From contig FR898464.1 in NCBI GenBank assembly GCA_000437515.1, forward strand, positions 4,050 through 21,643: a DNA stretch of 17,594 bases. Reading direction: 5' to 3'. Shown piece by piece: positions 1-8,215 of the stretch. The DNA comes from Acidiphilium sp. CAG:727 (GTDB lineage Bacteria > Bacillota > Clostridia > Christensenellales > Borkfalkiaceae). Every line of letters begins with the position of its first letter. The first letter of the stretch is position 1. Below the pieces are notes generated by a model that did not search any database, was not told where the DNA came from, and was given only the letters and a program-made list of their open reading frames with translations. The position numbers were made by a program, and so were the translations under genes.

Positions 1-38
1 GGGAAAAACCCGGCGGCCAGTTGATATTCGTATTTTGA

Positions 39-1196
39 TTATAATTTTATGACTTCAACGGTTTCGAGCGCTTCGTTGATTAAGCCGTTTACGTCAAGTT
101 TAGCCTCTTCTTTAAGTACCTTTTCCATTTTAGGTTTGATTGCGGGAAATTTAGGTAAGAAAACCGTACAGCAATCTTCATAAGGTAAAATCGACGTTTC
201 GTAAGTGTCGATTTTTTTTGCGATCTCGATAGTTTCCAGTTTGTCAAATGCAATCAACGGGCGGAACACCGGCATTTTTACTACGGAATTAGACGAATTT
301 ATGCTTTCCATCGTCTGTGAAGCAACCTGACCTAAACTCTCGCCCGTAATTATCGATTGCCCGCCGTGTTTTTCGGCAAGTTTTTCGGTAATTCTCATCA
401 TAAATCTTCGCATAAGCGTTATCATAAACTCTTCGTTACATTTTTCGTGTATTGCTTCCTGTATATGTGTGAATTTAACGACGTATAAGTCCATGCCCGC
501 GCAATAAGCGGAAACCATTTTGCCGAGCGTTATGACTTTCTCTTTAGCCGCTTCGCCCGTATACGGATAACTGTGGAAGTGCACGGCGGAAAGTTTCATG
601 CCGCGCTTACACATCATATAACCTGCAACGGGGCTGTCTATGCCGCCCGAAAGCATCAAAAAGCCTTTACCCGACGAGCCTGTCGGCATACCTCCGATTC
701 CTTTGATATAATCGGTAAAAATTAAACTTTTTCCGTTTTCTCTGACGTCTACGTTGATTAAAAATTGCGGGTTTTTAACGTCTACTTTTAAGTTTTTGCC
801 GTAAACGGATAAAACGTCGCCGCCGATAAGAGCAGACAATTCTACCGAATGATATTGAAAAGTCTTATCCGCTCTGTTGGTTTCGATTTTGAAAGTGCCG
901 GTTTTATCTTTGCATAATTCTTTTGCGCATTCCGCTATATTTTCTCTCGAACTTTCAACGCAAAGCGCAGGGCTTATCGTATGAATGCCGCACACCTTTT
1001 TAAGCCTGTCGATTATTTCGTCGTAGTCGTTTTCGTCAAAATTCTCTATTAAATAGCGCATTTGCATCTTTTCGAATTCGTAATCGATGCCGGTTAATGC
1101 TCTTTTGATATGCTCTTCCAACAAGTTTATAAAGTAAAATCTGTTTTTACCTTTTAAGAAAATTTCGCAAACTCTGATAATTATTACTTTTTTCAT
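39..1196 (-). CDS. thiI: tRNA 4-thiouridine synthase (tRNA sulfurtransferase) ThiI
   Basis: ThiI activates uridine 8 of tRNA by adenylation and then inserts sulfur to make 4-thiouridine; in some bacteria it also serves thiazole synthesis. The 385-residue protein has the family order: an N-terminal ferredoxin-like region with EIFLKGKNR near residues 11-19, a THUMP domain to about residue 160, and a C-terminal PP-loop ATPase with the pyrophosphate motif SGGIDSP at 183-189. A cysteine pair (EDCCTVFLP) lies near residue 341. The C-terminal rhodanese domain of the E. coli enzyme is absent, as is usual in Firmicutes, so persulfide must come from a partner. That partner is probably the desulfurase directly upstream, whose stop overlaps this ATG (ATGA). 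No strong Shine-Dalgarno of its own; translational coupling is likely. Identification is secure. Confidence 0.95.
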   Translation of the reverse strand: MKKVIIIRVCEIFLKGKNRFYFINLLEEHIKRALTGIDYEFEKMQMRYLIENFDENDYDEIIDRLKKVCGIHTISPALCVESSRENIAECAKELCKDKTGTFKIETNRADKTFQYHSVELSALIGGDVLSVYGKNLKVDVKNPQFLINVDVRENGKSLIFTDYIKGIGGMPTGSSGKGFLMLSGGIDSPVAGYMMCKRGMKLSAVHFHSYPYTGEAAKEKVITLGKMVSAYCAGMDLYVVKFTHIQEAIHEKCNEEFMITLMRRFMMRITEKLAEKHGGQSIITGESLGQVASQTMESINSSNSVVKMPVFRPLIAFDKLETIEIAKKIDTYETSILPYEDCCTVFLPKFPAIKPKMEKVLKEEAKLDVNGLINEALETVEVIKL

Positions 1197-2311
1197 CCGT
1201 TCATAACACCTTTTAACTTTTTAACGCAACCGAGCAGATCTTCGGCGCAGATACGCAATTCTTCTTCGGTCGTTTCGGCAGTCGTACTTATACGAAGCGC
1301 GCCGTCTAAAACCGCTTTATCGTATCCGCATGCTGTCAGTACTCTGCTGTAACGGTTTCTTGACGAGCACGCCGATCCGGTACCGACGATTATATTCTTT
1401 TCTTCGAGCATGTGAAGTATGACTTCGCCTCTTAGCCCTACCGCAGATATGCTTACGATGTAAGGCGAAGAATTTCCGCTCGTTATAATTTTCAAATCTT
1501 CGTCTTTAATTAAATTCAAAAACGATTGTTTGTTTTTTTGCGCGATTTCGAAATTTTCTTTCAAATTTCTTCTTTTTTTTTCGGCGGAATCTCCGAAAAC
1601 CGCTATTCCGAATACATTTTCGGTGCCGCTGCGAAACCCCGACTCCTGACCGCCGCCGTAAATCAACGGAGTTAAGTTAAGTTTCTTGCGTTTAATCAAT
1701 GCTCCGACACCTTTAACCCCGCCTATTTTATGCGCGCTTATCGAATATAAATCTACGCATTTACCGAGTGAAAACGGTATCTTACCGAATGCCTGGACTC
1801 CGTCGCTATGGAAAATTACAGACGAATTCAACGCCTTGATTTTTTCGGAAAGATTATTTATATCGTTTATCGCGCCCGTTTCGTTATTTACGTGCACGAC
1901 GGAAACAAAAGTTGTTTTATCGTCGATTAAAGAAAACAAATTACTTTCGTTTACGCTTCCGTTTTCGTTAAGTTCGGCAAACCTTACGTCTGCTCCGCGA
2001 GCCTTTAACGCTTTGAATGTTTCGTATACGGCGCTATGTTCGCCAGCCGTCGTTACGAAATTACCGCGTTTGCAGAAAGAAAGTATAGCCGTGTCGTCGG
2101 CTTCGCTCCCGCAAGACGTAAAAATAATTTCGCAGTCTTTCGGAAAATACGCCGCAATTTGTCCTCTTGCAGTTTCTATTCTTTTTTTGGCGTCTAAACC
2201 GCCCCTGTAGAGGGCTGAAGGGTTAAAGAAGTTTTCGCCGTAAATATCTTTATTTTTCAGTAATATTTCAGCGTCGGGACGTGTCGTCGCCGCATTGTCG
2301 AGATATATCAT
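1193..2311 (-). CDS. nifZ: Cysteine desulfurase, NifS/IscS family (NifZ-type partner of ThiI)
   Basis: A PLP-dependent class V aminotransferase-fold enzyme that removes sulfur from L-cysteine and holds it as a persulfide. Visible motifs are the N-terminal IYLDNAATT, the PLP lysine in SAHK (K195), the substrate-binding FRSGTEN around residues 226-232, and the sulfur-accepting cysteine C315 in GTGSACSS. The length of 372 residues is normal for the family. It lies between an upstream membrane-protein gene and thiI with ATGA overlaps on both sides, which strongly suggests one mRNA and a dedicated role in feeding ThiI, as known for NifZ-ThiI in Bacillus subtilis. No iscU or sufU is visible in the window. 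The family is certain; the NifZ name rests on the ThiI linkage. Confidence 0.92.
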   Translation of the reverse strand: MIYLDNAATTRPDAEILLKNKDIYGENFFNPSALYRGGLDAKKRIETARGQIAAYFPKDCEIIFTSCGSEADDTAILSFCKRGNFVTTAGEHSAVYETFKALKARGADVRFAELNENGSVNESNLFSLIDDKTTFVSVVHVNNETGAINDINNLSEKIKALNSSVIFHSDGVQAFGKIPFSLGKCVDLYSISAHKIGGVKGVGALIKRKKLNLTPLIYGGGQESGFRSGTENVFGIAVFGDSAEKKRRNLKENFEIAQKNKQSFLNLIKDEDLKIITSGNSSPYIVSISAVGLRGEVILHMLEEKNIIVGTGSACSSRNRYSRVLTACGYDKAVLDGALRISTTAETTEEELRICAEDLLGCVKKLKGVMNG

Positions 2312-2850
2312 TTATAGTCCTTTTCAATGACCGTCTTACCCGTAAAATTTACGAGGTTTACGAGATATTCTTCTTTACATTCAAACAAAACGAGATATTT
2401 TATTCCGTTTACGGTCGCAACGACGTAAAAGCCGTCTTCGATATATTTGTTGGGAGTGGCGTAAAGTTTCTTTATGCCCGGACTCGAATACCATTTTTCA
2501 AAAGTTTCACTTCCGATTTTACCTACCTGCTCAACTTCTTTCGCTTCAAAAACGAGCATTCTTTTTCTGCGCTTGTAGTTCACGACTTTCACTATTCTCG
2601 TCGATCCCGAAACGAATATACAATCCACGCAGTAGTAAATTTTCGTTCTGAAAAAGAAAAATAAAAACGACGATATAGCAAATAACGCAATAAGCGGCAA
2701 CGCCGATAAAAAATCGGCGAAAGAAAAAATAAGAAAAAATGCCGCCGCTATCGCCGTAAGCCAGCCAAACACGGAATATACGACGTAAAACGCCTTTTGA
2801 GTTTTAATATTTTTAGGCTCAGCCGATTCTTCGTATAATACTTCGTTCAT
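2308..2850 (-). CDS. Uncharacterised membrane protein with two predicted TM helices and a C-terminal soluble domain
   Basis: A 180-residue protein I cannot assign with confidence. The start at 2850 is chosen because a strong GGAGG (2856-2860) sits five bases before this ATG; the open frame continues 21 codons upstream, but those codons overlap the promoter. After a short polar N-terminus, two hydrophobic segments (about residues 20-42 and 45-68) form a hairpin in the membrane. The remaining ~110 residues are soluble and mixed alpha/beta, including a basic KVVNYKRRKRM stretch. The domain recalls small clostridial two-helix proteins with a PH-like tail (possibly DUF6106-like), but this is from memory only. 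It is first in the operon with nifZ and thiI, and its stop overlaps the nifZ start (ATGA). No catalytic motif is visible. Confidence 0.8.
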   Translation of the reverse strand: MNEVLYEESAEPKNIKTQKAFYVVYSVFGWLTAIAAAFFLIFSFADFLSALPLIALFAISSFLFFFFRTKIYYCVDCIFVSGSTRIVKVVNYKRRKRMLVFEAKEVEQVGKIGSETFEKWYSSPGIKKLYATPNKYIEDGFYVVATVNGIKYLVLFECKEEYLVNLVNFTGKTVIEKDYK

Positions 2851-2855
2851 TTTTT

Positions 2856-2860
2856 CCTCC
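2856..2860 (-). promoter_or_regulatory. Shine-Dalgarno GGAGG deciding the start of the membrane-protein gene
   Basis: On the minus strand, GGAGG lies five A residues before ATG 2850. It places the start 21 codons inside the longest open frame. Confidence 0.85.
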
Positions 2861-2884
2861 GATCTTTTGTATACCTCGCGCAAA

Positions 2885-2913
2885 ATTATATCATTATGCG
2901 CGGAAAAAATCAA
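2885..2913 (-). promoter_or_regulatory. Sigma-A promoter (extended -10) of the nifZ-thiI operon
   Basis: Minus-strand -10 TATAAT (2885-2890) is a perfect match, preceded by TG one base upstream (extended -10). A 17-base spacer separates it from -35 TTGATT (2908-2913, four of six matches). The expected start of transcription is near 2878, giving a leader of about 28 bases that includes the GGAGG. It lies between the mutS2 stop and the membrane-protein gene, so this operon can be expressed separately from mutS2. Confidence 0.75.
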
Positions 2914-2924
2914 TTAAATTAAAA

Positions 2925-2941
2925 TAAAACGGCGAGTTTTA
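2925..2941 (-). terminator. Weak candidate terminator after mutS2
   Basis: A six-base inverted repeat (TAAAAC / GTTTTA, five-base loop) lies 13 bases after the mutS2 stop and is followed on the minus strand by a T-rich tract (TTTTAATTTAATT). The stem has only one G-C pair, so it is weak and read-through is likely. Confidence 0.3.
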
Positions 2942-2954
2942 GTTCAATTTAGTT

Positions 2955-5309
2955 TTACTTTAATTTAACGAAAGTAACTCCGTGCTCCCCTTCCCCGTAC
3001 TTACCGAATCTGAAACTTACGACTTGTTTGTTTTTTCTTAAATAATCGTGTATTGCCGAACTTAAAATTTTCATACCCTTTCCGTGGATAATTTTAACCT
3101 CTTCGAGATTTGATAAAATCGAAGCGTCGAGGAATCTGGACACTTCTTCAAGCGCGTCCGGCACGTTGTATCCGATCACGTTGATTTCGGTCTTTACGGA
3201 CGGCGTGATTTCCCGTTTAAGCGATACCGTGGTTTTTCCCGCGTCAACCTTGGTCGAAACGACGGACAATTTATCGAAAGGAGCTTTCATACGAAGCGAA
3301 CCCATGAAAATTTCCGCTTCTCCTTTTTTGCGGTTTACCGCGTGCACCGTACACACTCCGTCGATATTTTTATAATAAACTTTATCTCCTTCTTTCAGTT
3401 CGTCCGGGTCGACCGGTTTATAATTTACTAATTTTTCTTCAACGTCTTCCAACGAGTACTTTTTGTCTTCGAGCTTATTTCTTAAAGTTCTTGCTTTTAT
3501 TAAGTCGCCGCTCGTCAGTTCTTCTTTATCGAATAGAATTTTGATTTCGTTTATTATATCGTCCGCTTCTTCTAATTTCTCGTTGACCAGTCTACGGGAT
3601 TCGGCTTTGGCTTGCGCGTAAAATTTTTCTTTTTCTGCGTTCAGTTTATCCCGGGTTTTATCGATTTCGGCCAGCGCGGCGACTTCTTTCGCTTTGATTT
3701 CCTCGATTTCGGCTTTGAGTGATTTACATTCTTGACGAGTTTTTTCGGCTTCTTTCAGAACGTTTTCAAAACTCGTTTTTTCTTTGCCGACGAGTTCGGT
3801 CGCTCTTTTTGTTAAATCGTCGCTTAATCCCAGCATTTTCGATATTTCTATCGCGTTTGAAGTCCCGGGAAGCCCAATATTGATTTTGTAAAGAGGTTTG
3901 AAAGTTACCGGGTCGAATTCCATACTCGCGTTCGTAATGCGACTTTCTTTGTACGCATATTCTTTGAGCGCGGAATAATGGGTCGTAATTATACCCTTGC
4001 TGTTTCTTTCTATAAGTCTTTCAATAATTGCCCGAGCAAGCGCGCTACCCTCGTCCGGGTCTGTCCCCGCGCCTATTTCATCTATTAAAACGAGAGAGTT
4101 TTTATCGATATTTTCAGTGATTTTTATTACGTTTTTCATGTGCGACGAAAACGTTGAAAGGCTTTGTTCTATGCTTTGTTCGTCGCCGATGTCGCAAAAA
4201 ATCTTATCGAAAACGGAGATCTTACTGCCGGCGACGGCGGGTATAAACAACCCGCTCATCGCCATAAGGCAAAACAATCCGGTTAATTTCAGCGTGACGG
4301 TTTTACCGCCCGTATTTGGTCCGGTTATCAGCAGATAATTATACTTTTCGCCGAGTGAAAGACTTACGGGGACGACCTTGTTTCCGTCTATAAGCGGATG
4401 TCTGCCTGACTTAACGACTATTGAGCCGTCCGAAGTCAAAATCGGCTCGACGCATTTATTCTTGTAAGAATATATTGCCCGCGCGTATATTCCGTCGATT
4501 AAACTTATCAGTCTGTCGTTCTCGATCAATCGATCTGAAATAATTCCGACTTTATGAGATAAATCGGCAAGAATTTTATCTATTTCGGCCTGTTCTTCGA
4601 AAGTTGCCGCTCTTAAAGAGTTATTTAGTTCGAATACCGCCGTCGGCTCTATAAATACCGTCGACCCCGTTGCCGACTGATCGTGAATAAAGCCGCTTAC
4701 CTGCCCTTTATATTCGCTTTTTACCGGAACGACGTATCTGTCGCCGCGCATCGTTATTACGTTGTCTTGCAGGTATTTATTGCTTCCTCTGACGTACGAC
4801 TGAAGTTTTTCTCTGATTTGTTCGTTAAGTCTTTTAAGATTTTTACGAATAGCCGCGAGTTTTTCGGAAGCGTTGTCGGACATCGCGTCTTCCGACAAAA
4901 TTTTACTTCTGATTTCCTCTTCGAGATATTGGTCGACGTAAATCCCCGCGCAATAAGATTTGATAATTTCCGCTTCGGCGTTCGACGAAGTAACCGAAGT
5001 ATATAAAATTCTCGACGATTTAAGAAGTCTTGCGATTTTAAGAAGGTCGCCCATACCGAGAGTCGAGCCCTTTTGCGCGCGAAGGAGCGCGTCGCCGAAA
5101 TCGTCATAAGATTCTATTCCGCTTACTCCGCCTTTATATAAGAGTTCGGACGCTTCTCTCGTTTCCGCAATTTTAAGTCTGCATTCGTCGAAATCGCTCG
5201 TCGGACAAAGAGTTTTAACGCTTTCCGCCGTTTTTGACAAAACGCAATAATTCGAAACGATATTCAGCACTTTATCAAATTCGAGTGTTTTTATTATTTT
5301 TTCTTCCAT
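2955..5309 (-). CDS. mutS2: Endonuclease MutS2 (ribosome rescue / anti-recombination ATPase) with atypical Smr domain
   Basis: MutS2 proteins are ATPases reported to suppress homologous recombination and, in B. subtilis, to act on collided ribosomes. At 784 residues this has the normal length and order: MutS core and clamp helices to about residue 310, ATPase with Walker A GPNTGGKT (330-337) and Walker B LVLIDEIGAGTDP (406-418), a long charged coiled coil (~505-600), a small beta domain (KEGDKVYY, ~639-690), and a C-terminal Smr domain (~705-784). The Smr HGKG motif (742-745) is intact. The motif that is normally LDLR/IDVRG is here INVIG (709-713), losing both Asp and Arg. The ATG overlaps the last base of the upstream U32 stop (TAATG), behind GGAGTG. 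Family identity is certain; Smr nuclease activity is in doubt. Confidence 0.96.
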   Translation of the reverse strand: MEEKIIKTLEFDKVLNIVSNYCVLSKTAESVKTLCPTSDFDECRLKIAETREASELLYKGGVSGIESYDDFGDALLRAQKGSTLGMGDLLKIARLLKSSRILYTSVTSSNAEAEIIKSYCAGIYVDQYLEEEIRSKILSEDAMSDNASEKLAAIRKNLKRLNEQIREKLQSYVRGSNKYLQDNVITMRGDRYVVPVKSEYKGQVSGFIHDQSATGSTVFIEPTAVFELNNSLRAATFEEQAEIDKILADLSHKVGIISDRLIENDRLISLIDGIYARAIYSYKNKCVEPILTSDGSIVVKSGRHPLIDGNKVVPVSLSLGEKYNYLLITGPNTGGKTVTLKLTGLFCLMAMSGLFIPAVAGSKISVFDKIFCDIGDEQSIEQSLSTFSSHMKNVIKITENIDKNSLVLIDEIGAGTDPDEGSALARAIIERLIERNSKGIITTHYSALKEYAYKESRITNASMEFDPVTFKPLYKINIGLPGTSNAIEISKMLGLSDDLTKRATELVGKEKTSFENVLKEAEKTRQECKSLKAEIEEIKAKEVAALAEIDKTRDKLNAEKEKFYAQAKAESRRLVNEKLEEADDIINEIKILFDKEELTSGDLIKARTLRNKLEDKKYSLEDVEEKLVNYKPVDPDELKEGDKVYYKNIDGVCTVHAVNRKKGEAEIFMGSLRMKAPFDKLSVVSTKVDAGKTTVSLKREITPSVKTEINVIGYNVPDALEEVSRFLDASILSNLEEVKIIHGKGMKILSSAIHDYLRKNKQVVSFRFGKYGEGEHGVTFVKLK

Positions 5310-7453
5310 TAAAGCACTCCTTTTTTAAGGTTGCCGTAATATATTTTATCGTATTTGTCGTTAATAATCAACCTTTTCGTATCTGCGTCCAAACCTACTA
5401 AATTTATCAGTTTACCGCCGTAAATATCGGTACTTACGTTGAGAACCGTGCCGTTATAGATTTCAAAGCGACACCTGCCGTTAATTTTGTATCGCCTGAC
5501 TGAAAATTTATGACCGAGTTCGTCCGTAAGTTCGTTTATGTTTTTCCGATTGCAGTTCTTGCAATTTCTGCCGTAAGGACAATACAGAAGTTCCGCAAGC
5601 ATAATATTACCGTTGGTAAATACGACTCGGTCAGCCCCGAAATCGGAAATTTCCTGAAGCGATAATTCTTTTGAAACCGCAATTGCTTTCGCGCCTTCCG
5701 CCAAAAGTGCGTTTTCGTCGAATTTATTGAAAACGTTTAATCCGAGCCCGGCGATAAAAGGTTTCGATAGAGATTCCGCAATCGCGACACCGCTTAATCC
5801 GTCGGCATAAAAGCCGTCAAAATATTCGGAAAGTTCTTTAATTTTGACAATATCATCCTCGGTCAGAAACGATGGAACGAATAAATAAGCCGAGTGTTTT
5901 TTCTTTGCGATAACGTCGTAATCGTCGGGGAAATAAATAAACGTATATCCGAGTTTTTTATCGTTAAAATCATCGGAGATAAGCAGATTATAACTATCGG
6001 ATATTTCGTTTTGCAATTTCGGAATTTCAAGAAAATCGCCGTCGACTGCTTTCGCTTTACTCTCGCCGTAGAATAATTTTTCGTACAAAGTCGCTCTCAA
6101 ATTATTCAGCGCCGATTTCAGGACGAACGGTTCTCCGTTAACTATCGCCTTTACCGTCGGCATAAACGGATATTTATCGGTTTTAGAGAAATTCAAAGAT
6201 AATTCTTCTTCGGTTATAGGTTTCGTTTTTGCTTTTTCGAGAATTTTGTCGCTCCTGACTGCGTAATCTCCGCAAACTGCGGTCAGATAATCGCCTTCGG
6301 TTGCGGATACGAGAATTTCTACGGGTGCTTTTTTGGCTTTTTCGAGTAATTCGGTCGCAAGTCCGACGTCTTTGGTTACGTTTACCTGATCGCCGATTTT
6401 TACGTTGCCCTTATAAGCGAGAACTTTACCGTGCGATAAAGCGACCGCGTTTCCGACTTCGTAGCCGTTTCTTATTATCTTAAAACCGCTGCCGTCGTCG
6501 AACGTTTCGTCTGTTTCGACGATTATCCGTCCGTTTTGGGACAACTTGCCGACTAAGCCGACTTTTAAGCCTTTATGATTTTGTATTTTATCCGATATAA
6601 TATCGGCCGCCGTGCCGAAAGGATAACCTGAAGTAAAATCACCGCGATTAAAGGTTTTTTTAATCTCCGTCGTATCCGAAACGCCTTCGTCTATGGCTTT
6701 CCTGTATGCTTTAACTACGGAAGCGACGTATTCGGGAGTTCTCATTCTGCCCTCGATTTTTACGCTTTTAACTCCGGCTTCCTTTAAGTCTTTGAGTTTA
6801 TCGATGAGGCATAAATCGGAAAGAGAAATTGCGTATTTGCCTTTGTTTTCGGAAGATTCGAGTGTGTACGCCCTTCTGCACGGTTGTTTGCATAACCCCC
6901 TGTTGCCGCTGTTTCCGCCGACGAAAGAACTAATATAGCAATGCCCCGAAAACGACGAACAAAGCGCGCCGTGAACGAAGACTTCGGTTTCTGTCAGTTT
7001 CGCTATTGCCTTAATTTCGTTTATTTGGGTTTCGCGGGCCAGAATAACTCTTGAAAATCCTTTACTTAACGCATATTTTGCGCTTTCGGAATTATTTACG
7101 CCTCCTTGCGTGCTTAAATGAAGGATTATTTCGGGGAATATCTTTTTCAAGGTTTCCGCCAAAAATACGTCCTGAACGATGAAAGCGTCAGCGCCGGCTT
7201 CGTAAGCGTATTTAACCGTAGAAACGAATTTGTCAAATTCGGCATTTTTTACAAGAGTATTTACCGCGACGTAAACTTTAACGTTGAATACGTGCGCGTA
7301 CGCTATATAATAGCGAACATTCTCTTTCGTGAAGTTTTCCGCATTTTTTCTTGCCGAAAAATCGCTTAAACCGATATAAACGGCATCGGCGCCGTTGTTT
7401 ATCGCCGCAAAAAAACACTCAGCGTTCCCCGCAGGCGCAAGTAATTCGAACAT
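5309..7453 (-). CDS. U32 family protein (peptidase U32 / RlhA-like, with C-terminal extension)
   Basis: The protein starts with the U32 signature LLAPAGN, then NGADAVYIG. The diagnostic cysteine core follows: C165 and C172 in HGALCxxxSGHC, and C188 and C192 in NRGLCKQPCR, with VKIEGRMRTPEYV about 50 residues on. U32 proteins were named peptidases, but characterised members (RlhA, TrhP, UbiU/V) act in RNA or quinone hydroxylation, and the cysteines bind Fe-S in some. The length of 714 residues, the middle region and a second cysteine cluster CPYGRNCKNC near the C-terminus fit the long RlhA-like type. A role in 23S rRNA hydroxylation is an inference. The gene is first of a two-gene unit with mutS2. 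Its ATG has no good Shine-Dalgarno; an in-frame TGA lies just upstream and a TACAAT hexamer ends six bases before the ATG, so the mRNA may be leaderless. Confidence 0.92.
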   Translation of the reverse strand: MFELLAPAGNAECFFAAINNGADAVYIGLSDFSARKNAENFTKENVRYYIAYAHVFNVKVYVAVNTLVKNAEFDKFVSTVKYAYEAGADAFIVQDVFLAETLKKIFPEIILHLSTQGGVNNSESAKYALSKGFSRVILARETQINEIKAIAKLTETEVFVHGALCSSFSGHCYISSFVGGNSGNRGLCKQPCRRAYTLESSENKGKYAISLSDLCLIDKLKDLKEAGVKSVKIEGRMRTPEYVASVVKAYRKAIDEGVSDTTEIKKTFNRGDFTSGYPFGTAADIISDKIQNHKGLKVGLVGKLSQNGRIIVETDETFDDGSGFKIIRNGYEVGNAVALSHGKVLAYKGNVKIGDQVNVTKDVGLATELLEKAKKAPVEILVSATEGDYLTAVCGDYAVRSDKILEKAKTKPITEEELSLNFSKTDKYPFMPTVKAIVNGEPFVLKSALNNLRATLYEKLFYGESKAKAVDGDFLEIPKLQNEISDSYNLLISDDFNDKKLGYTFIYFPDDYDVIAKKKHSAYLFVPSFLTEDDIVKIKELSEYFDGFYADGLSGVAIAESLSKPFIAGLGLNVFNKFDENALLAEGAKAIAVSKELSLQEISDFGADRVVFTNGNIMLAELLYCPYGRNCKNCNRKNINELTDELGHKFSVRRYKINGRCRFEIYNGTVLNVSTDIYGGKLINLVGLDADTKRLIINDKYDKIYYGNLKKGVL

Positions 7454-7459
7454 ACCTAT

Positions 7460-7488
7460 ATTGTATCAAATTTTATCGCTTTTGAAAA
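7460..7488 (-). promoter_or_regulatory. Candidate promoter abutting the U32 start codon
   Basis: Minus-strand -35-like TTTTCA (7483-7488, four of six), a 17-base spacer, and -10 TACAAT (7460-7465, five of six). Only six bases separate the -10 from the ATG, so transcription would begin at or beside the start codon. The -35 falls inside the T-rich tail of the preceding terminator. Confidence 0.5.
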
Positions 7489-7491
7489 GAA

Positions 7492-7516
7492 AAAACGGGA
7501 AAATTTCTCCCGTTTT
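7492..7516 (-). terminator. Rho-independent terminator of the spoVA-yunB unit
   Basis: A perfect nine-base stem, AAAACGGGA / TCCCGTTTT, with a seven-base loop. On the minus strand it is followed by a T-rich run (TTTTTTCTTTTC, counting the end of the stem). It starts 11 bases after the yunB stop and separates the sporulation block from the U32-mutS2 unit. Confidence 0.85.
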
Positions 7517-7527
7517 AATAATTTATT

Positions 7528-8160
7528 TTATCCTTGCCCTACTATCATCGGGCTTATAAGCACCGAAGGCACTTTTCCTACTATCAGATTGTCGTATATC
7601 AGCATCGAAATCTCGTTTTTTACCGTTTTGTTACCCGTACGCGTGAGCACTGCGGTTTCACATCGTAAATTCAGCATTAAAGTATGCCTCGTCTGATTTA
7701 TTCCCGCTTGCGAAAAATTCGACACGATTTCGGTTTTGACAAAACTTACCGAAAGTAATTTCATGCGTATTTTCTTTCCGAAGCCCGCTAATAATCTGAT
7801 ACCCGTAAACGCCCCTATCGGTATCTCTACTCCTTTGTCCGTTTCTTCATTCAGAATTTTCTGCGTTCGCTTCGATATATCCGACGCGATTTTGTTTACG
7901 CCGTAACTGTCGGTACTTAAAAGAACTATTTCGCCCTGAGAATTTTTATCTACCCGTATAATGGATGAAAAATCGTAGCCTTCGGATAAGACCGAATCGA
8001 AAGCGCGATAAGTCGCGCCGGTAATCGTCGCCGAATAATCCTTAACCGCATAATCTTGCAAAATTCTGCTCGACGAAACGTATAAACTAACAAAGAATAA
8101 TCCGAAAATCAGGATAAAAGCGACTATTTTTATCCAGATTTTCTTTTTTGTCTTTCTCAT
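7528..8160 (-). CDS. yunB: Sporulation protein YunB
   Basis: A 210-residue protein matching the YunB family, a sigma-E regulon member in B. subtilis with a role in sporulation that is not biochemically defined. After a basic start (MRKTKKKIWIK) one hydrophobic helix (about residues 10-28) forms a signal anchor. The rest is predicted outside the cell or mother-cell membrane, with family-like stretches such as EIPIGAFTGIRLLAGFGKKI (~112-131) and a C-terminus ending in VPSVLISPMIVGQG. A TAA stop lies two codons before the ATG, so no longer start is possible. No Shine-Dalgarno is visible; a TATAAT hexamer ends five bases before the ATG. The gene follows spoVAE by 55 bases and precedes the terminator. 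Confidence 0.85.
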   Translation of the reverse strand: MRKTKKKIWIKIVAFILIFGLFFVSLYVSSSRILQDYAVKDYSATITGATYRAFDSVLSEGYDFSSIIRVDKNSQGEIVLLSTDSYGVNKIASDISKRTQKILNEETDKGVEIPIGAFTGIRLLAGFGKKIRMKLLSVSFVKTEIVSNFSQAGINQTRHTLMLNLRCETAVLTRTGNKTVKNEISMLIYDNLIVGKVPSVLISPMIVGQG

Positions 8161-8165
8161 ACGTT

Positions 8166-8191
8166 ATTATATGAAAATACCGCTGAGTTAT
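8166..8191 (-). promoter_or_regulatory. Candidate sigma-E promoter of yunB, close to the start codon
   Basis: Minus-strand CATATAAT (8166-8173) matches the sigma-E -10 (CATACAnT) at all but one fixed position. An ATAAC -35 core (8187-8191) stands 13 bases upstream, within sigma-E spacing. The same bases contain a perfect TATAAT. The -10 ends five bases before the ATG. yunB belongs to the sigma-E regulon in B. subtilis, which supports the reading. Confidence 0.5.
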
Positions 8192-8215
8192 TGAACCGCG
8201 CATCGCAATAAATAT

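Noticed and set aside
1..38. Bases after the thiI stop, including GGG-AAAAA-CCC
   Set aside because: Too short to call a gene, and the three-base stem is not a credible terminator.
1686..2210. Plus-strand open frame of 174 codons opposite the nifZ gene
   Set aside because: Antisense shadow of a well-supported gene; no ribosome site, no recognisable domain.
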